Assembly (NCBI RefSeq): GCF_024055595.1 | Contig: NZ_JAMXOF010000001.1 | Span: 1,426,001-1,490,000 of the forward strand | DNA length: 64,000 nucleotides | From: Mucilaginibacter aurantiaciroseus | GTDB taxonomy: Bacteria; Bacteroidota; Bacteroidia; Sphingobacteriales; Sphingobacteriaceae | Direction of reading: 5' to 3' | Part shown: piece after piece, positions 45,449 through 53,161 of the stretch | Layout: each line of letters opens with the position of its first letter | Position numbering within the stretch: position 1 is the first letter of the stretch | Program-made: the position numbers and the translations under genes | The notes under the pieces: generated by a model | Told to the model about the DNA's origin: nothing | Databases searched by the model: none | The model's input: only the letters and a program-made list of their open reading frames with translations

Positions 45449-47322
45449 TCAGAAATAGGTTTTATAGTTAGTGCGTCGTTATATGTTTTGACCAATTGTT
45501 CAATATCCGCATTCCACTGAGCAAAGCCGGTTTTGGGCAAATGCGTGTTTTTTATGATAATGCTTTTTTTGTAGGTGACCTTATCGCCTGCGGGCACATA
45601 CTGCACATGAAACTCGTAATTGGGGTTCACAATTTTTAAAGCTGCCGGCAACGAAGCAACTTTATAACCTTGGGGTATAGCCAGTTCTGCATTGCGTGTT
45701 AGGTTTTGCCTGTGGCTAAACCAGTAATCGTGCCGGCGCTCGTCGGTTTTGATTGCACCATTTATAAATTCCTTAGTGTTATCCAAATCGATATAGTAAG
45801 TTTTGCCAAACAATGAAATGCCATTTTTGGTGGTTAAAGCGTAAGTAGCTGTTAAATCTTTATCGGGGTTACTTGTACCTGATAGTGCTAGGTTGGTTAC
45901 CTTATAATCGTTGTTATCACCCGACAGGTATCTGACCATGGCGTCTTCGGTCTTTTCGCGTTTTATGCTGTTTATACCTGTAAGTATCTCTTCCTTATCC
46001 TCGCCTTTCCAAACGTAATTAACCGTACCTGTTATAGCACCGGCTGTAATAGATAGTTTTGATATTTGTGCGTTAGCGTTTTGCCCTGCAAGCGCAACGG
46101 GCACTTTAGTAAGTTGATATTTTTCGCCATCTTCTATCAGGATCTGTCTTCCCTGGATACGTTCTGCATATTCATCAAACCCAAGGTAGCTTTCGGTTGC
46201 ATCCAAAAAATAGGTTTTGCCTTTATAATTAAGGGCGCATATCATGTGGTTATCAACCGCCAGCGATGGGGTTTGATAATCATAAGCTATATGTTTAGTA
46301 CCCAGCCAGCAAAGCCGGGCATCATAACCGGCTGCTGTTAGCAAAGCCTTGGTAAGGTTTGCCATTCCTTTACAATCGCCATATTTTTTGCGTAATACTT
46401 CGTCGGCATTCTCGGGTTTAAAACCGGCCATACCATCTTCAAAAGCAATGTATCTGATGTTGTCCTGCACGTAGTAAAATATCGCTTTTGTTTTTTCGAT
46501 ATCGTTAGTTTGCCCGCCGGTAAGCTCTTTAGCCTTGGCTGTTATTGCGCCCTGATCTGCAATGGTGCTTTTAATGAGACTATGGTACCACTTATACTGA
46601 TCGTCGAGCGTGTTAAAGTAAGTAAAGGTTTTGCCGCCAACCGTTGCCGATTTGCACAGCACCATTAAATGCGGGTACAGGTACGTTGGGCCGGGGCTGT
46701 TGCTTTCTTGCTTGGTAGCCGGCAAATTTTTAATAGTAAAAGTAATTACATCGGCATCTTCGCCGCTAATGTATTGTGTACTTTTGGTGATATTAAAACC
46801 GTTAAAGTTGTACTCTTTAAGTTCCACTTTCATCCAGCGGGGCACCTTTACAACAATTTGTTTTTGGTTTACAACATAACTTTCAGAAAAACCAATATTG
46901 GTAAAGTAACGCGGGTCATCAACCGTTTCGGCAAAAGTAACTATACCAAGCCCACCCTTTTTAGGAATAATTAGGGGGAAATAACAGATTTTTTGATCGG
47001 AGTAGAAAATATCATCGCTGCCATAGTAAGTGTAGGTTGGCTTAAAGCCCCAAGGGATGCGTCCATCAACCTTACATTCAACATTAGTTATGGTAAAGTG
47101 GTTATTATAGCCTTGTACCACCGGCACGCTGGCCTGGAAGTTATTGGCAATATAAGTAGTGGTGAGCTTTTGCTTTATCTCTACCGATGCGGTTTTTGTG
47201 TTATAAACAAATTGATAGTTTTCTATTGCCGAACTAATAGTTACAACAGAATCTGCCGTATTACCAAAAGCAATTTTGACAAATAATATGCCTATGGCAC
47301 AAAAGGTAAAGGTTTTAATCAT
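45445..47322 (-). CDS. DUF3857 transglutaminase-like protein, catalytically complete
   Basis: A 625-residue secreted protein: signal peptide (about 1-20), DUF3857 domain (about 40-230), a transglutaminase-like (papain-fold) domain (about 265-400), and a beta-rich C-terminus. The triad is visible: Cys317 in KYGDCKGMANL, His359 in DNHMICAL and Asp374 in FLDATES. Transglutaminase-like enzymes of bacteria are usually peptidases or amidases rather than crosslinkers. The start overlaps a perfect 16-bp palindrome just upstream. It is divergent from the MerR gene (153 nt) and overlaps its downstream partner by 4 nt, so the two proteins are probably made in equal amounts and may form a complex. Confidence 0.88.
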   Translation of the reverse strand: MIKTFTFCAIGILFVKIAFGNTADSVVTISSAIENYQFVYNTKTASVEIKQKLTTTYIANNFQASVPVVQGYNNHFTITNVECKVDGRIPWGFKPTYTYYGSDDIFYSDQKICYFPLIIPKKGGLGIVTFAETVDDPRYFTNIGFSESYVVNQKQIVVKVPRWMKVELKEYNFNGFNITKSTQYISGEDADVITFTIKNLPATKQESNSPGPTYLYPHLMVLCKSATVGGKTFTYFNTLDDQYKWYHSLIKSTIADQGAITAKAKELTGGQTNDIEKTKAIFYYVQDNIRYIAFEDGMAGFKPENADEVLRKKYGDCKGMANLTKALLTAAGYDARLCWLGTKHIAYDYQTPSLAVDNHMICALNYKGKTYFLDATESYLGFDEYAERIQGRQILIEDGEKYQLTKVPVALAGQNANAQISKLSITAGAITGTVNYVWKGEDKEEILTGINSIKREKTEDAMVRYLSGDNNDYKVTNLALSGTSNPDKDLTATYALTTKNGISLFGKTYYIDLDNTKEFINGAIKTDERRHDYWFSHRQNLTRNAELAIPQGYKVASLPAALKIVNPNYEFHVQYVPAGDKVTYKKSIIIKNTHLPKTGFAQWNADIEQLVKTYNDALTIKPISE

Positions 47323-47337
47323 AACTTAATTAAGTTA
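47322..47337. promoter_or_regulatory. Perfect 16-bp palindrome TAACTTAATTAAGTTA
   Basis: An exact self-complementary sequence that overlaps the start codon of the DUF3857 transglutaminase gene on the minus strand and lies within the divergent region with the MerR gene. The size and symmetry fit a regulator operator, although such AT-rich palindromes can arise by chance. Confidence 0.4.
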
Positions 47338-47440
47338 CTAAAATAATACATTTTATAGTTTAGTTAAAATAGAATTTGATCCCTGCCATTATGAATAGGT
47401 ATTTGTAGCTTTATGATTTATTATTTTACGCTTTAAGCAC

Positions 47441-47472
47441 TTGCACACTTACTTACTAAAATACTACATTTG
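47441..47472 (+). promoter_or_regulatory. Promoter of the MerR gene (TTG - 21 nt - TACATTTG)
   Basis: A -33-like TTG at 47441-47443 and a full TAnnTTTG at 47465-47472, with 21-nt spacing, match the Bacteroidota consensus better than any other promoter in the window. It ends 3 nt before the ATG at 47476, implying a leaderless message. Confidence 0.55.
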
Positions 47473-47475
47473 TAC

Positions 47476-47811
47476 ATGCCCTACAAAGACCGCGAGATCA
47501 ACAAAATGTATTATACCATGGGCGAAGTATCTGCCATGTTTGATGTTAACCAGTCGTTGATACGTTTTTACGAGAAAGAATTTGATGTATTGCAGCCAAA
47601 AAAAAACAAAAAGGGCAACAGGTATTTCACCCCCGAAGACCTGGAGAACTTTAAAATCATCTTTCACCTGATTAACGACAAAGGCTACACCCTGCAAGGC
47701 GCTAAAGACCACTTGAAAACCAACATGGGCGATACCCGCGATAGCCAGCGCGTGATAGATTCGTTGGAAAGCATGAAAAAATTCCTGTTGGAAGTGCGCG
47801 ACCAGTTGTAA
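47476..47811 (+). CDS. MerR-family transcriptional regulator
   Basis: A 111-residue short MerR. The HTH is near residues 13-50 (YYTMGEVSAMFDVNQSLIRF, then YEKEF), with the second helix-wing in GNRYFTPEDLENFKIIFHL and a short coiled coil in KGYTLQGAKDHL. There is no C-terminal effector domain, so it may bind no ligand or act with another protein. The N-terminal residues PYKDREINK recur in Bacteroidota homologues, which supports the start at 47476 over the later ATG at 47506. It is divergent from the DUF3857 operon and is followed by comEC; it may regulate either. Confidence 0.9.
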   Translation: MPYKDREINKMYYTMGEVSAMFDVNQSLIRFYEKEFDVLQPKKNKKGNRYFTPEDLENFKIIFHLINDKGYTLQGAKDHLKTNMGDTRDSQRVIDSLESMKKFLLEVRDQL

Positions 47812-47829
47812 TTATTCTATTTTTATGCA

Positions 47830-47906
47830 GCCCCACCCAAACCCTCCCCGAAAGGGAGGGCTTAAATAAAAAAGTCTCACCCGCTTGGGGAGGTTGAGAG
47901 GGAGCT
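47830..47906. repeat. CCCTCCC hairpin and purine-rich repeat before comEC
   Basis: Arms CCCTCCC (47842-47848) and GGGAGGG (47854-47860) with a 5-nt loop, followed by a purine-rich stretch (aggttgagagggagctg). The pattern recalls dispersed intergenic repeats of Sphingobacteriaceae from memory. No T-run follows the stem, so it is not a clear terminator of the MerR gene. Confidence 0.45.
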
Positions 47907-47919
47907 GAATACTAAACCT

Positions 47920-50016
47920 ATGATTGCTAAGCACAAGGGCGAAATACCCGTTGTTGTATTACTACTCCCCTTTTTAGCAGGCATCACCGGCGCGCTTTTC
48001 TGTTTAAATACATCTGATGGTATTGTTTTAGCAGGGCTGATAGCATTTACGCTATTATTCATCGGGTTAAATTTTGTCTACACCAAACTGCGCCTTTATA
48101 AAGCGCGCTGGCTTGGCGGGGCATTGCTTTACCCAATTTTATTTTTATTGGGTTGGTTTATTACCGTTGAACATAACGAGTTGAATAAACCTAATCATTT
48201 CTCAAAAGCACCTGCGCAAAAAATATTAGTTACCATCACATCAGAACCTAAAGTAAAAGACGACCTGGTGCGCTTTACGGCAGTTGCTAAACAAGTAATA
48301 AACAATAAACAAGCAAGCAAAACCAGCGGTACTTTACTTATTACTATTAAGGATGAGCTGGCTAAAAACATGTTCTATGGCGAACAGTTACTTATCCCCG
48401 CAAATTACTCGGCAGTCGACCCGTCTTTTAACCCGGGCGAGTTTAATTATAAGCAATACCTGGCCAATAAAAATGTTCATTACCAGGCGTTCTTGTATCC
48501 AAAGCAATATAAAATCATCTCCACGGGGAATGGCAATCCTGTTATTGCTTATGCGCTTAAGACCAGGCAAAACCTGGTAGACAAATTCAAGCGTAATATG
48601 CAGGATACTACAGCCATCGCGGTAGCAACCACCCTGATACTGGGCTACAAGGCCAATCTGAGTAACGATGTGTTGCAGGCCTATTCTAAAACGGGCACCA
48701 TCCATATCCTATCGGTATCGGGTGGGCATGCGGCTATTATTTATTTACTATTGGGTTGGATGCTTGGCTTTCTGGATACTTCCAAACATGGCAAGATCAT
48801 CAAGGCTGTTGTAATTGTCATCTTGATATGGGTTTACGCATTGCTCACAGGCTTTTCTCCGGCGGTTTGCAGGGCCGCGGTGATGATTAGTTTAATTATC
48901 ACAGGTAAAACTTACAGCAGGTACATTAATACGTTAAACTTACTGGCGGCTTCAGCTTTTGGCCTGTTACTATATGATCCGTTTTTAATGACGGATGTAG
49001 GTTTTCAACTGTCGTACCTTGCAGTTGCCGGGCTGGTTGTTTTCCAGCCAATAGTTTATGAGTGGTTTAGCGTTAAGAATAAATGGATAGATAAGATCTG
49101 GCTGGCCTGCTCTGTTTCTATTGCCGCGCAGGTAATTACGTTTCCGTTGAGTGCTTATTACTTTCACCAGTTCCCGGTTTACTTTTTGGTGAGCAATTTA
49201 TTGATAACCATTCCTATCATCATCGTCATGTACAGTGGCTTGCTTTTGTTGCTGCTGCCGCAATTGCCTTATGTATCTAAAGCCCTGGGATATGTGTTGG
49301 AGCAAAGTATATTGCTAATAAACAAAGCCCTCGTTTTTATAGAACATTCGCCCTATGCCAGTATTGGCAAAATATGGTTAACAAAGTTTGAACACCTGTT
49401 GCTTTACGCGATCATCATCTTCCTGTTTTATTACTTATATGACAAAAAGAAATGGCTGATAAAAGTAACTTTGGTTTGTGTGCTTATATTGAGCATAAGC
49501 ATCAGCCTTAAAAAACTTAAAGCCGATACATCCAGCACCATTACCTTTTTAAACCTGCGAAAACATGCCGGCATCGTATTTAAGAACGGTAACCAGGGCG
49601 TGGTCATAAGCGATCTGCCTGAAATGGACAAATACTTTAAATATGCTATACAGCCGGGGCTGGATAGCAACCGAATAACGGATTATAAGGTTTATAATAC
49701 AGCCGATAATATTTGTAAGCCTTATTTAATAAAGCAAGGCAACTTCATTAGCTTCCAAAATAAAAAACTACTATTGTTAAACGATAGCAGTAAAATAAAG
49801 TCTATCCCCCAGCAATTGGGTATCAATTATTTATTTGTGAGCGGTAACGCATTTTTAAATACAGCTTTAATTAAGAATAAAACAGTTATTATTAATGCTG
49901 ATAATTCAAACAGCTACATTACCGAATTTAAAGACAGGGTAAAGCCGATACAAGTGAATTATAATATATTAAAACGTAACAAATCGGTCTGTATCGTATC
50001 TAATCCACATAAATAA
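47920..50016 (+). CDS. comEC: ComEC/Rec2-family DNA-uptake membrane protein
   Basis: A 698-residue polytopic membrane protein. The N-terminal part (about 20-160) is the ComEC N-terminal domain with DUF4131-like LLPFLAGITGALF; the competence domain (about 230-510) has the signature ILSVSGGHAAIIYLLLGW, GFSPAVCRAAVMISLI (given as landmarks) and LLLYDPFLMTDVGFQLSYLA. The C-terminal 170 residues look like the beta-lactamase-fold remnant but lack an HxHxDH motif, the usual condition in Bacteroidota. ComEC carries single-stranded DNA over the inner membrane in natural transformation. It starts 108 nt after the MerR gene; a repeat lies between. No other com gene is adjacent. Confidence 0.93.
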   Translation: MIAKHKGEIPVVVLLLPFLAGITGALFCLNTSDGIVLAGLIAFTLLFIGLNFVYTKLRLYKARWLGGALLYPILFLLGWFITVEHNELNKPNHFSKAPAQKILVTITSEPKVKDDLVRFTAVAKQVINNKQASKTSGTLLITIKDELAKNMFYGEQLLIPANYSAVDPSFNPGEFNYKQYLANKNVHYQAFLYPKQYKIISTGNGNPVIAYALKTRQNLVDKFKRNMQDTTAIAVATTLILGYKANLSNDVLQAYSKTGTIHILSVSGGHAAIIYLLLGWMLGFLDTSKHGKIIKAVVIVILIWVYALLTGFSPAVCRAAVMISLIITGKTYSRYINTLNLLAASAFGLLLYDPFLMTDVGFQLSYLAVAGLVVFQPIVYEWFSVKNKWIDKIWLACSVSIAAQVITFPLSAYYFHQFPVYFLVSNLLITIPIIIVMYSGLLLLLLPQLPYVSKALGYVLEQSILLINKALVFIEHSPYASIGKIWLTKFEHLLLYAIIIFLFYYLYDKKKWLIKVTLVCVLILSISISLKKLKADTSSTITFLNLRKHAGIVFKNGNQGVVISDLPEMDKYFKYAIQPGLDSNRITDYKVYNTADNICKPYLIKQGNFISFQNKKLLLLNDSSKIKSIPQQLGINYLFVSGNAFLNTALIKNKTVIINADNSNSYITEFKDRVKPIQVNYNILKRNKSVCIVSNPHK

Positions 50017-50087
50017 TTAAAAAATATCTTAAAAAAGTTTGCACACGAATTAATTACACACTAAATTGTATCCATCAAATTAAAACT

Positions 50088-50735
50088 ATGAAGAATAAAT
50101 TATTTACTGTTGCCATGGGTATAGCCCTAACCGCAACAGCTATTAGCGCCAGCGCGCAAAAAGTTTATAAAGAGGGCATTGCTACCATAAGCATGAACGC
50201 TATGGGCCAGTCTATCGAAGCAAAAAATTACTTCAGGACCGACTCATCTGCAGTTGCTTTTAACTCGGGGCCTGCTGCTATTAAGGTTTTAACAGACGCT
50301 AAAGGCACTTACATGGCTATTATGGTTGACGTACCTGTAGCTTCCATAAAAAAAGCGGCTATTGCTACGCCTGCCGAAATTGAAGAACAAATGTCAAAAA
50401 TGCCGGTACTTGATTTTAAACCGGGTACCGAAACTAAAGTTATCAATGGTTTTAACTGCAAAAAAGTTATTGCTACAGATCCTAAAACAAGTAAATCTTA
50501 CGACATTTGGGTAACTAACGATGTTTCGTTGCCTGTAAACTCAGCATCTAAATTTTATGCTAAAGCAGGCGGTTTCCCTATCCAGTACGTAACTTTCCAA
50601 AACGGGCAGTCATCTGAGGTTACTATCAAAAATATTGTAGAACAAAAAGTACCTGCAGGTACTTTCAGCGTTCCGGCTGATTTTGATAAGATTTCAATGG
50701 ACGACCTAAAATCTATGGGCGGCGGCGGTAACTAA
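50088..50735 (+). CDS. Secreted DUF4412-like protein
   Basis: A 215-residue exported protein with a signal peptide (MKNKLFTVAMGIALTATAISASA, cut before QKV). The mature part is a beta-rich domain with KVYKEGIATISMNAMGQSIE, YFRTDSSAVAF, INGFNCKKVIATDP, and VPAGTFSVPADFDKI, resembling the LolA-like DUF4412 fold; this is judged by eye. A single cysteine (GFNCKKV) is conserved-looking. The C-terminus ends with SMGGGGN. Function is unknown; proteins of this group are periplasmic or surface located. It lies 71 nt after comEC with no terminator seen between them, so co-transcription is possible. Confidence 0.72.
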   Translation: MKNKLFTVAMGIALTATAISASAQKVYKEGIATISMNAMGQSIEAKNYFRTDSSAVAFNSGPAAIKVLTDAKGTYMAIMVDVPVASIKKAAIATPAEIEEQMSKMPVLDFKPGTETKVINGFNCKKVIATDPKTSKSYDIWVTNDVSLPVNSASKFYAKAGGFPIQYVTFQNGQSSEVTIKNIVEQKVPAGTFSVPADFDKISMDDLKSMGGGGN

Positions 50736-50756
50736 ACCAACCAACCTTTTAAAAAA

Positions 50757-50788
50757 CAAAGCCCGGTAGTTATTAATTACCGGGCTTT
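50757..50788. terminator. Bidirectional terminator
   Basis: The stem GCCCGGTA/TACCGGGC with an A-run before and a T-rich stretch after; T-run is longer on the minus strand. It lies between the DUF4412-like and ferritin-like genes, which converge. Confidence 0.8.
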
Positions 50789-50843
50789 AATATTTGAGAA
50801 GGTTATTAATGCATTCAAATTCTTTAATTCAGGAAATTTTGGT

Positions 50844-51449
50844 TCAGACTAGTTCTGACGATAAACTGTTAACCCATTGTTTAAACAAGCGGGTTTCCAT
50901 ATCAACAGCCTTTTGCGCGTGGCCTTCCCAAGCTGGCGAGAACTTTCGCAACTGGTTTATCATTTCTTCCAGGTGGCCTTCTTCTTCCAAGATAATCGAT
51001 TTCACGTTCACCTTACTACCAACGGCATCAAGCGCGTCCTGGTAAATTGGATAAAGTTCATCGGCACGTACTTCTATAGCGTAGGTAACCAACAGGTATG
51101 CCGCAAAACGCAGTTCGGCGCCGGTTAAATGCATTTCGTTTTTAAGGTAACGGCAAACATCAATATCCAATTGGTTTAGGTAATACTTGCTGAACGCAGG
51201 TGCTATCAGGTATTCGGCAGAATAGGTTGGCAAATCTTTACCTGTTTTTTCTATCTGTTTTTTTAGGTAGAACGCGTGGCGATGCTCTTCTGCAGCATGC
51301 TTTAATATAATGTAAGTAACCGTTGCAGGGTCTTCACTTGCGGAGATTTTACGGGCTCCGGTGTTTTCCATTAACGATAGCGTATTTAACCAACGCGCGT
51401 GCAGCTGGTTATCGGCAATTATTTGGGGTAATATTGTATTTAGTTCCAT
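50844..51449 (-). CDS. Ferritin-like (di-iron) helical protein linked to bioA
   Basis: A 201-residue, all-alpha soluble protein not matched to a named family. It carries the spacing of a ferritin-like di-iron centre: ExxH in helix 2 (HAAEEHRHAFY, with the second Glu and following His), a Glu on a following helix (YAIEVRADELY) and ExxH in the last core helix (LEEEGHLEEM). A histidine in NQLHARW may lie on helix 1. There is no signal peptide. Such proteins can be oxidases or oxygenases (for example rubrerythrin, MiaE or fatty-acid di-iron enzymes). It starts 3 nt after bioA ends, making it the last gene of the CDF-NUDIX-bioA operon. A role in pimelate or biotin synthesis, or in metal handling with the CDF protein, is possible but not shown. 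Confidence 0.8.
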   Translation of the reverse strand: MELNTILPQIIADNQLHARWLNTLSLMENTGARKISASEDPATVTYIILKHAAEEHRHAFYLKKQIEKTGKDLPTYSAEYLIAPAFSKYYLNQLDIDVCRYLKNEMHLTGAELRFAAYLLVTYAIEVRADELYPIYQDALDAVGSKVNVKSIILEEEGHLEEMINQLRKFSPAWEGHAQKAVDMETRLFKQWVNSLSSELV

Positions 51450-51452
51450 AGT

Positions 51453-52718
51453 TTAGATCTCATCGAGGGCTTGCCTGATGGTGGTGTAAATGTAATCGAG
51501 TTCGGTATCAGTAATGCAATATGGGGGTAAAATGTAAATTATATTCCCAAGGGGCCTTAAAATTATGCCCTTATCTAAAAAGTAGTGATACAATTTATCG
51601 CGCAGGGCGCTAAAATATGACGTATTGTTACCCGTTTCCCATTCCAGCGCCAGGATTGTACCTGTTTGGCGAGTGATTTTTATGGATTTATGTCCTTTAA
51701 CTTTTTCAGCAAAGGCTGTGTGTTTGGCAGCAATACGGTCAATATTTTGTTGGGTTGATGGCTCAAGGAACAGATCCAGACTGGCCAAAGCTGCAGAACA
51801 TGCTATTGGATTTGCCGTGTATGAATGCCCGTGGAACAGCGTCTTCATTTTATCGTAAGACAAAAACGCATCGTAAATTTCCTGTGTACAGGTTGTCAAC
51901 CCAAAAGCCATGGTGCCGCCTGTAAGGCCTTTAGAGAAACACATGATATCGGGTTGTGTTTGTACATGTTCGCAGGCGAAAGACTTGCCAGTGCGGCCGA
52001 AACCGGTAAACACTTCATCGGCTATCAGCAAAACACCTTCCTTTTGGCAATGCGCCATCAGTTCATCCAGATACTTTGCCTCGTACATGATCATCCCGGC
52101 AGAGCCTTGCACCAATGGCTCGAAAATAAAAGATGAGATCTGAGATTTGAGACTTGAGATTTGAGATTTAAGAGCGTCGATATTACACGCATCAGGTAAG
52201 TCAATAAAATCCACCTCAAACAATAGGGTATCAAAAGCAGCTGTAAAGGCGCTACGCCCACTTACCGACATGGCGCCGAATGTATCGCCGTGGTAAGCAT
52301 TCTTAAACGCAATTATCTTGGTGCGCTGCTCGCCTTTGTTATACCAGTATTGCAGGCACATTTTTATAGCAACCTCTATAGCGGTAGAGCCATTATCAGA
52401 GTAGAATGCTTTGGCTTGATTATTTGGTAGGATAGCAAGTAAACGCTCGGCCAGTTCAACTGCTCCGGGATGTGTAAAGCCTGCGAAGATAGCATGCTCC
52501 AGAACCGTTAACTGTTCGGCAATTTTTTTGGCGATGTATGGGTGCGAATGCCCGTGGATGTTAACCCACCACGATGATATGGCATCTATATATTTTGTAC
52601 CGTCTTCGGCATACAGGCAGGTGCCCTTGCCTCTAACAATAGGGATTGGCGGCTGCGCCGTTTTCATTTGCGTGTAGGGGTGCCAGATAACTTTTAGATC
52701 GCGTTCGGCTAAGTTCAT
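51453..52718 (-). CDS. bioA: Adenosylmethionine-8-amino-7-oxononanoate aminotransferase
   Basis: A 421-residue class-III PLP aminotransferase that makes 7,8-diaminopelargonate in biotin synthesis using SAM as amino donor. Landmarks: HPYTQMKTAQPPIPIVRGKG, SSWWVNIHGHSHPYIA, FYSDNGSTAIEVAIKMCLQY, FKNAYHGDTFGAMSVSGRS, DEVFTGFGRTGK, and the PLP lysine at Lys263 in CFSKGLTGGT. An in-frame tandem insertion occurs at about 188-202 (KSQISSLKSQISS), where the DNA holds repeats of gagatttgaga. The start codon overlaps the NUDIX stop by 4 nt. bioF, bioD and bioB are not present here. It is transcribed with the CDF and NUDIX genes and the ferritin-like gene. Confidence 0.95.
   Translation of the reverse strand: MNLAERDLKVIWHPYTQMKTAQPPIPIVRGKGTCLYAEDGTKYIDAISSWWVNIHGHSHPYIAKKIAEQLTVLEHAIFAGFTHPGAVELAERLLAILPNNQAKAFYSDNGSTAIEVAIKMCLQYWYNKGEQRTKIIAFKNAYHGDTFGAMSVSGRSAFTAAFDTLLFEVDFIDLPDACNIDALKSQISSLKSQISSFIFEPLVQGSAGMIMYEAKYLDELMAHCQKEGVLLIADEVFTGFGRTGKSFACEHVQTQPDIMCFSKGLTGGTMAFGLTTCTQEIYDAFLSYDKMKTLFHGHSYTANPIACSAALASLDLFLEPSTQQNIDRIAAKHTAFAEKVKGHKSIKITRQTGTILALEWETGNNTSYFSALRDKLYHYFLDKGIILRPLGNIIYILPPYCITDTELDYIYTTIRQALDEI
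52135..52170. repeat. Short tandem repeat inside bioA (gagatttgaga units)
   Basis: Degenerate copies of gagatttgagac in a row on the plus strand give an in-frame KSQISSLKSQISS on the minus strand. Unlike the rest of bioA, it resembles a low-complexity repeat and adds only a few residues to a loop. Confidence 0.6.
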
Positions 52719-53161
52719 AGTGTTTTTAATAATAGATCGGCAACGTACTGGTCGGTTGGGAAGGTAAAGGCATCAACATTAAGCTCACTCAGCTTTACAC
52801 AGCGGAAAGATTGTAAGATATCGCCTTCGCCCTCAAAATCAAATACCTCAATTTTGGTGGTAACCCTTAAGTCGGATACTGCCTTCACCAGGTAATAAAC
52901 GCTGATGATCTGTGAATCGTTAAATGCAGATTTTACAAAAAAATCGGTAGTATAAAAATGGCTGGTCACTTCTACCTCTGTATTGCATTCTTCAACAAAC
53001 TCGCGTTTAAGGCCTTCTATCAACCCCTCACCATACTCTAACCCACCACCGGGGAACTTAGTAAAGCGGAAGCCATACTCCTGCTCATCGCTTATCAAAA
53101 CCTCATTGTTTGCGTTTATGAGCAGGCCGTAAACACGTACGTTGAAAAACTTGTTATTCAT
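52715..53161 (-). CDS. NUDIX hydrolase
   Basis: A 148-residue NUDIX-fold protein. The box GGGLEYGEGLIEGLKREFVE-EC fits Gx5Ex7REUxEExGU, with the metal-binding REFVEE; the last Gly of the motif is replaced (EECN), which is tolerated in many members. These enzymes hydrolyse nucleoside diphosphates linked to another group. The substrate cannot be told; size and single domain are typical of housecleaning enzymes. It overlaps the CDF gene by 8 nt at its start and bioA by 4 nt at its stop, so translational coupling is likely. Confidence 0.9.
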   Translation of the reverse strand: MNNKFFNVRVYGLLINANNEVLISDEQEYGFRFTKFPGGGLEYGEGLIEGLKREFVEECNTEVEVTSHFYTTDFFVKSAFNDSQIISVYYLVKAVSDLRVTTKIEVFDFEGEGDILQSFRCVKLSELNVDAFTFPTDQYVADLLLKTL

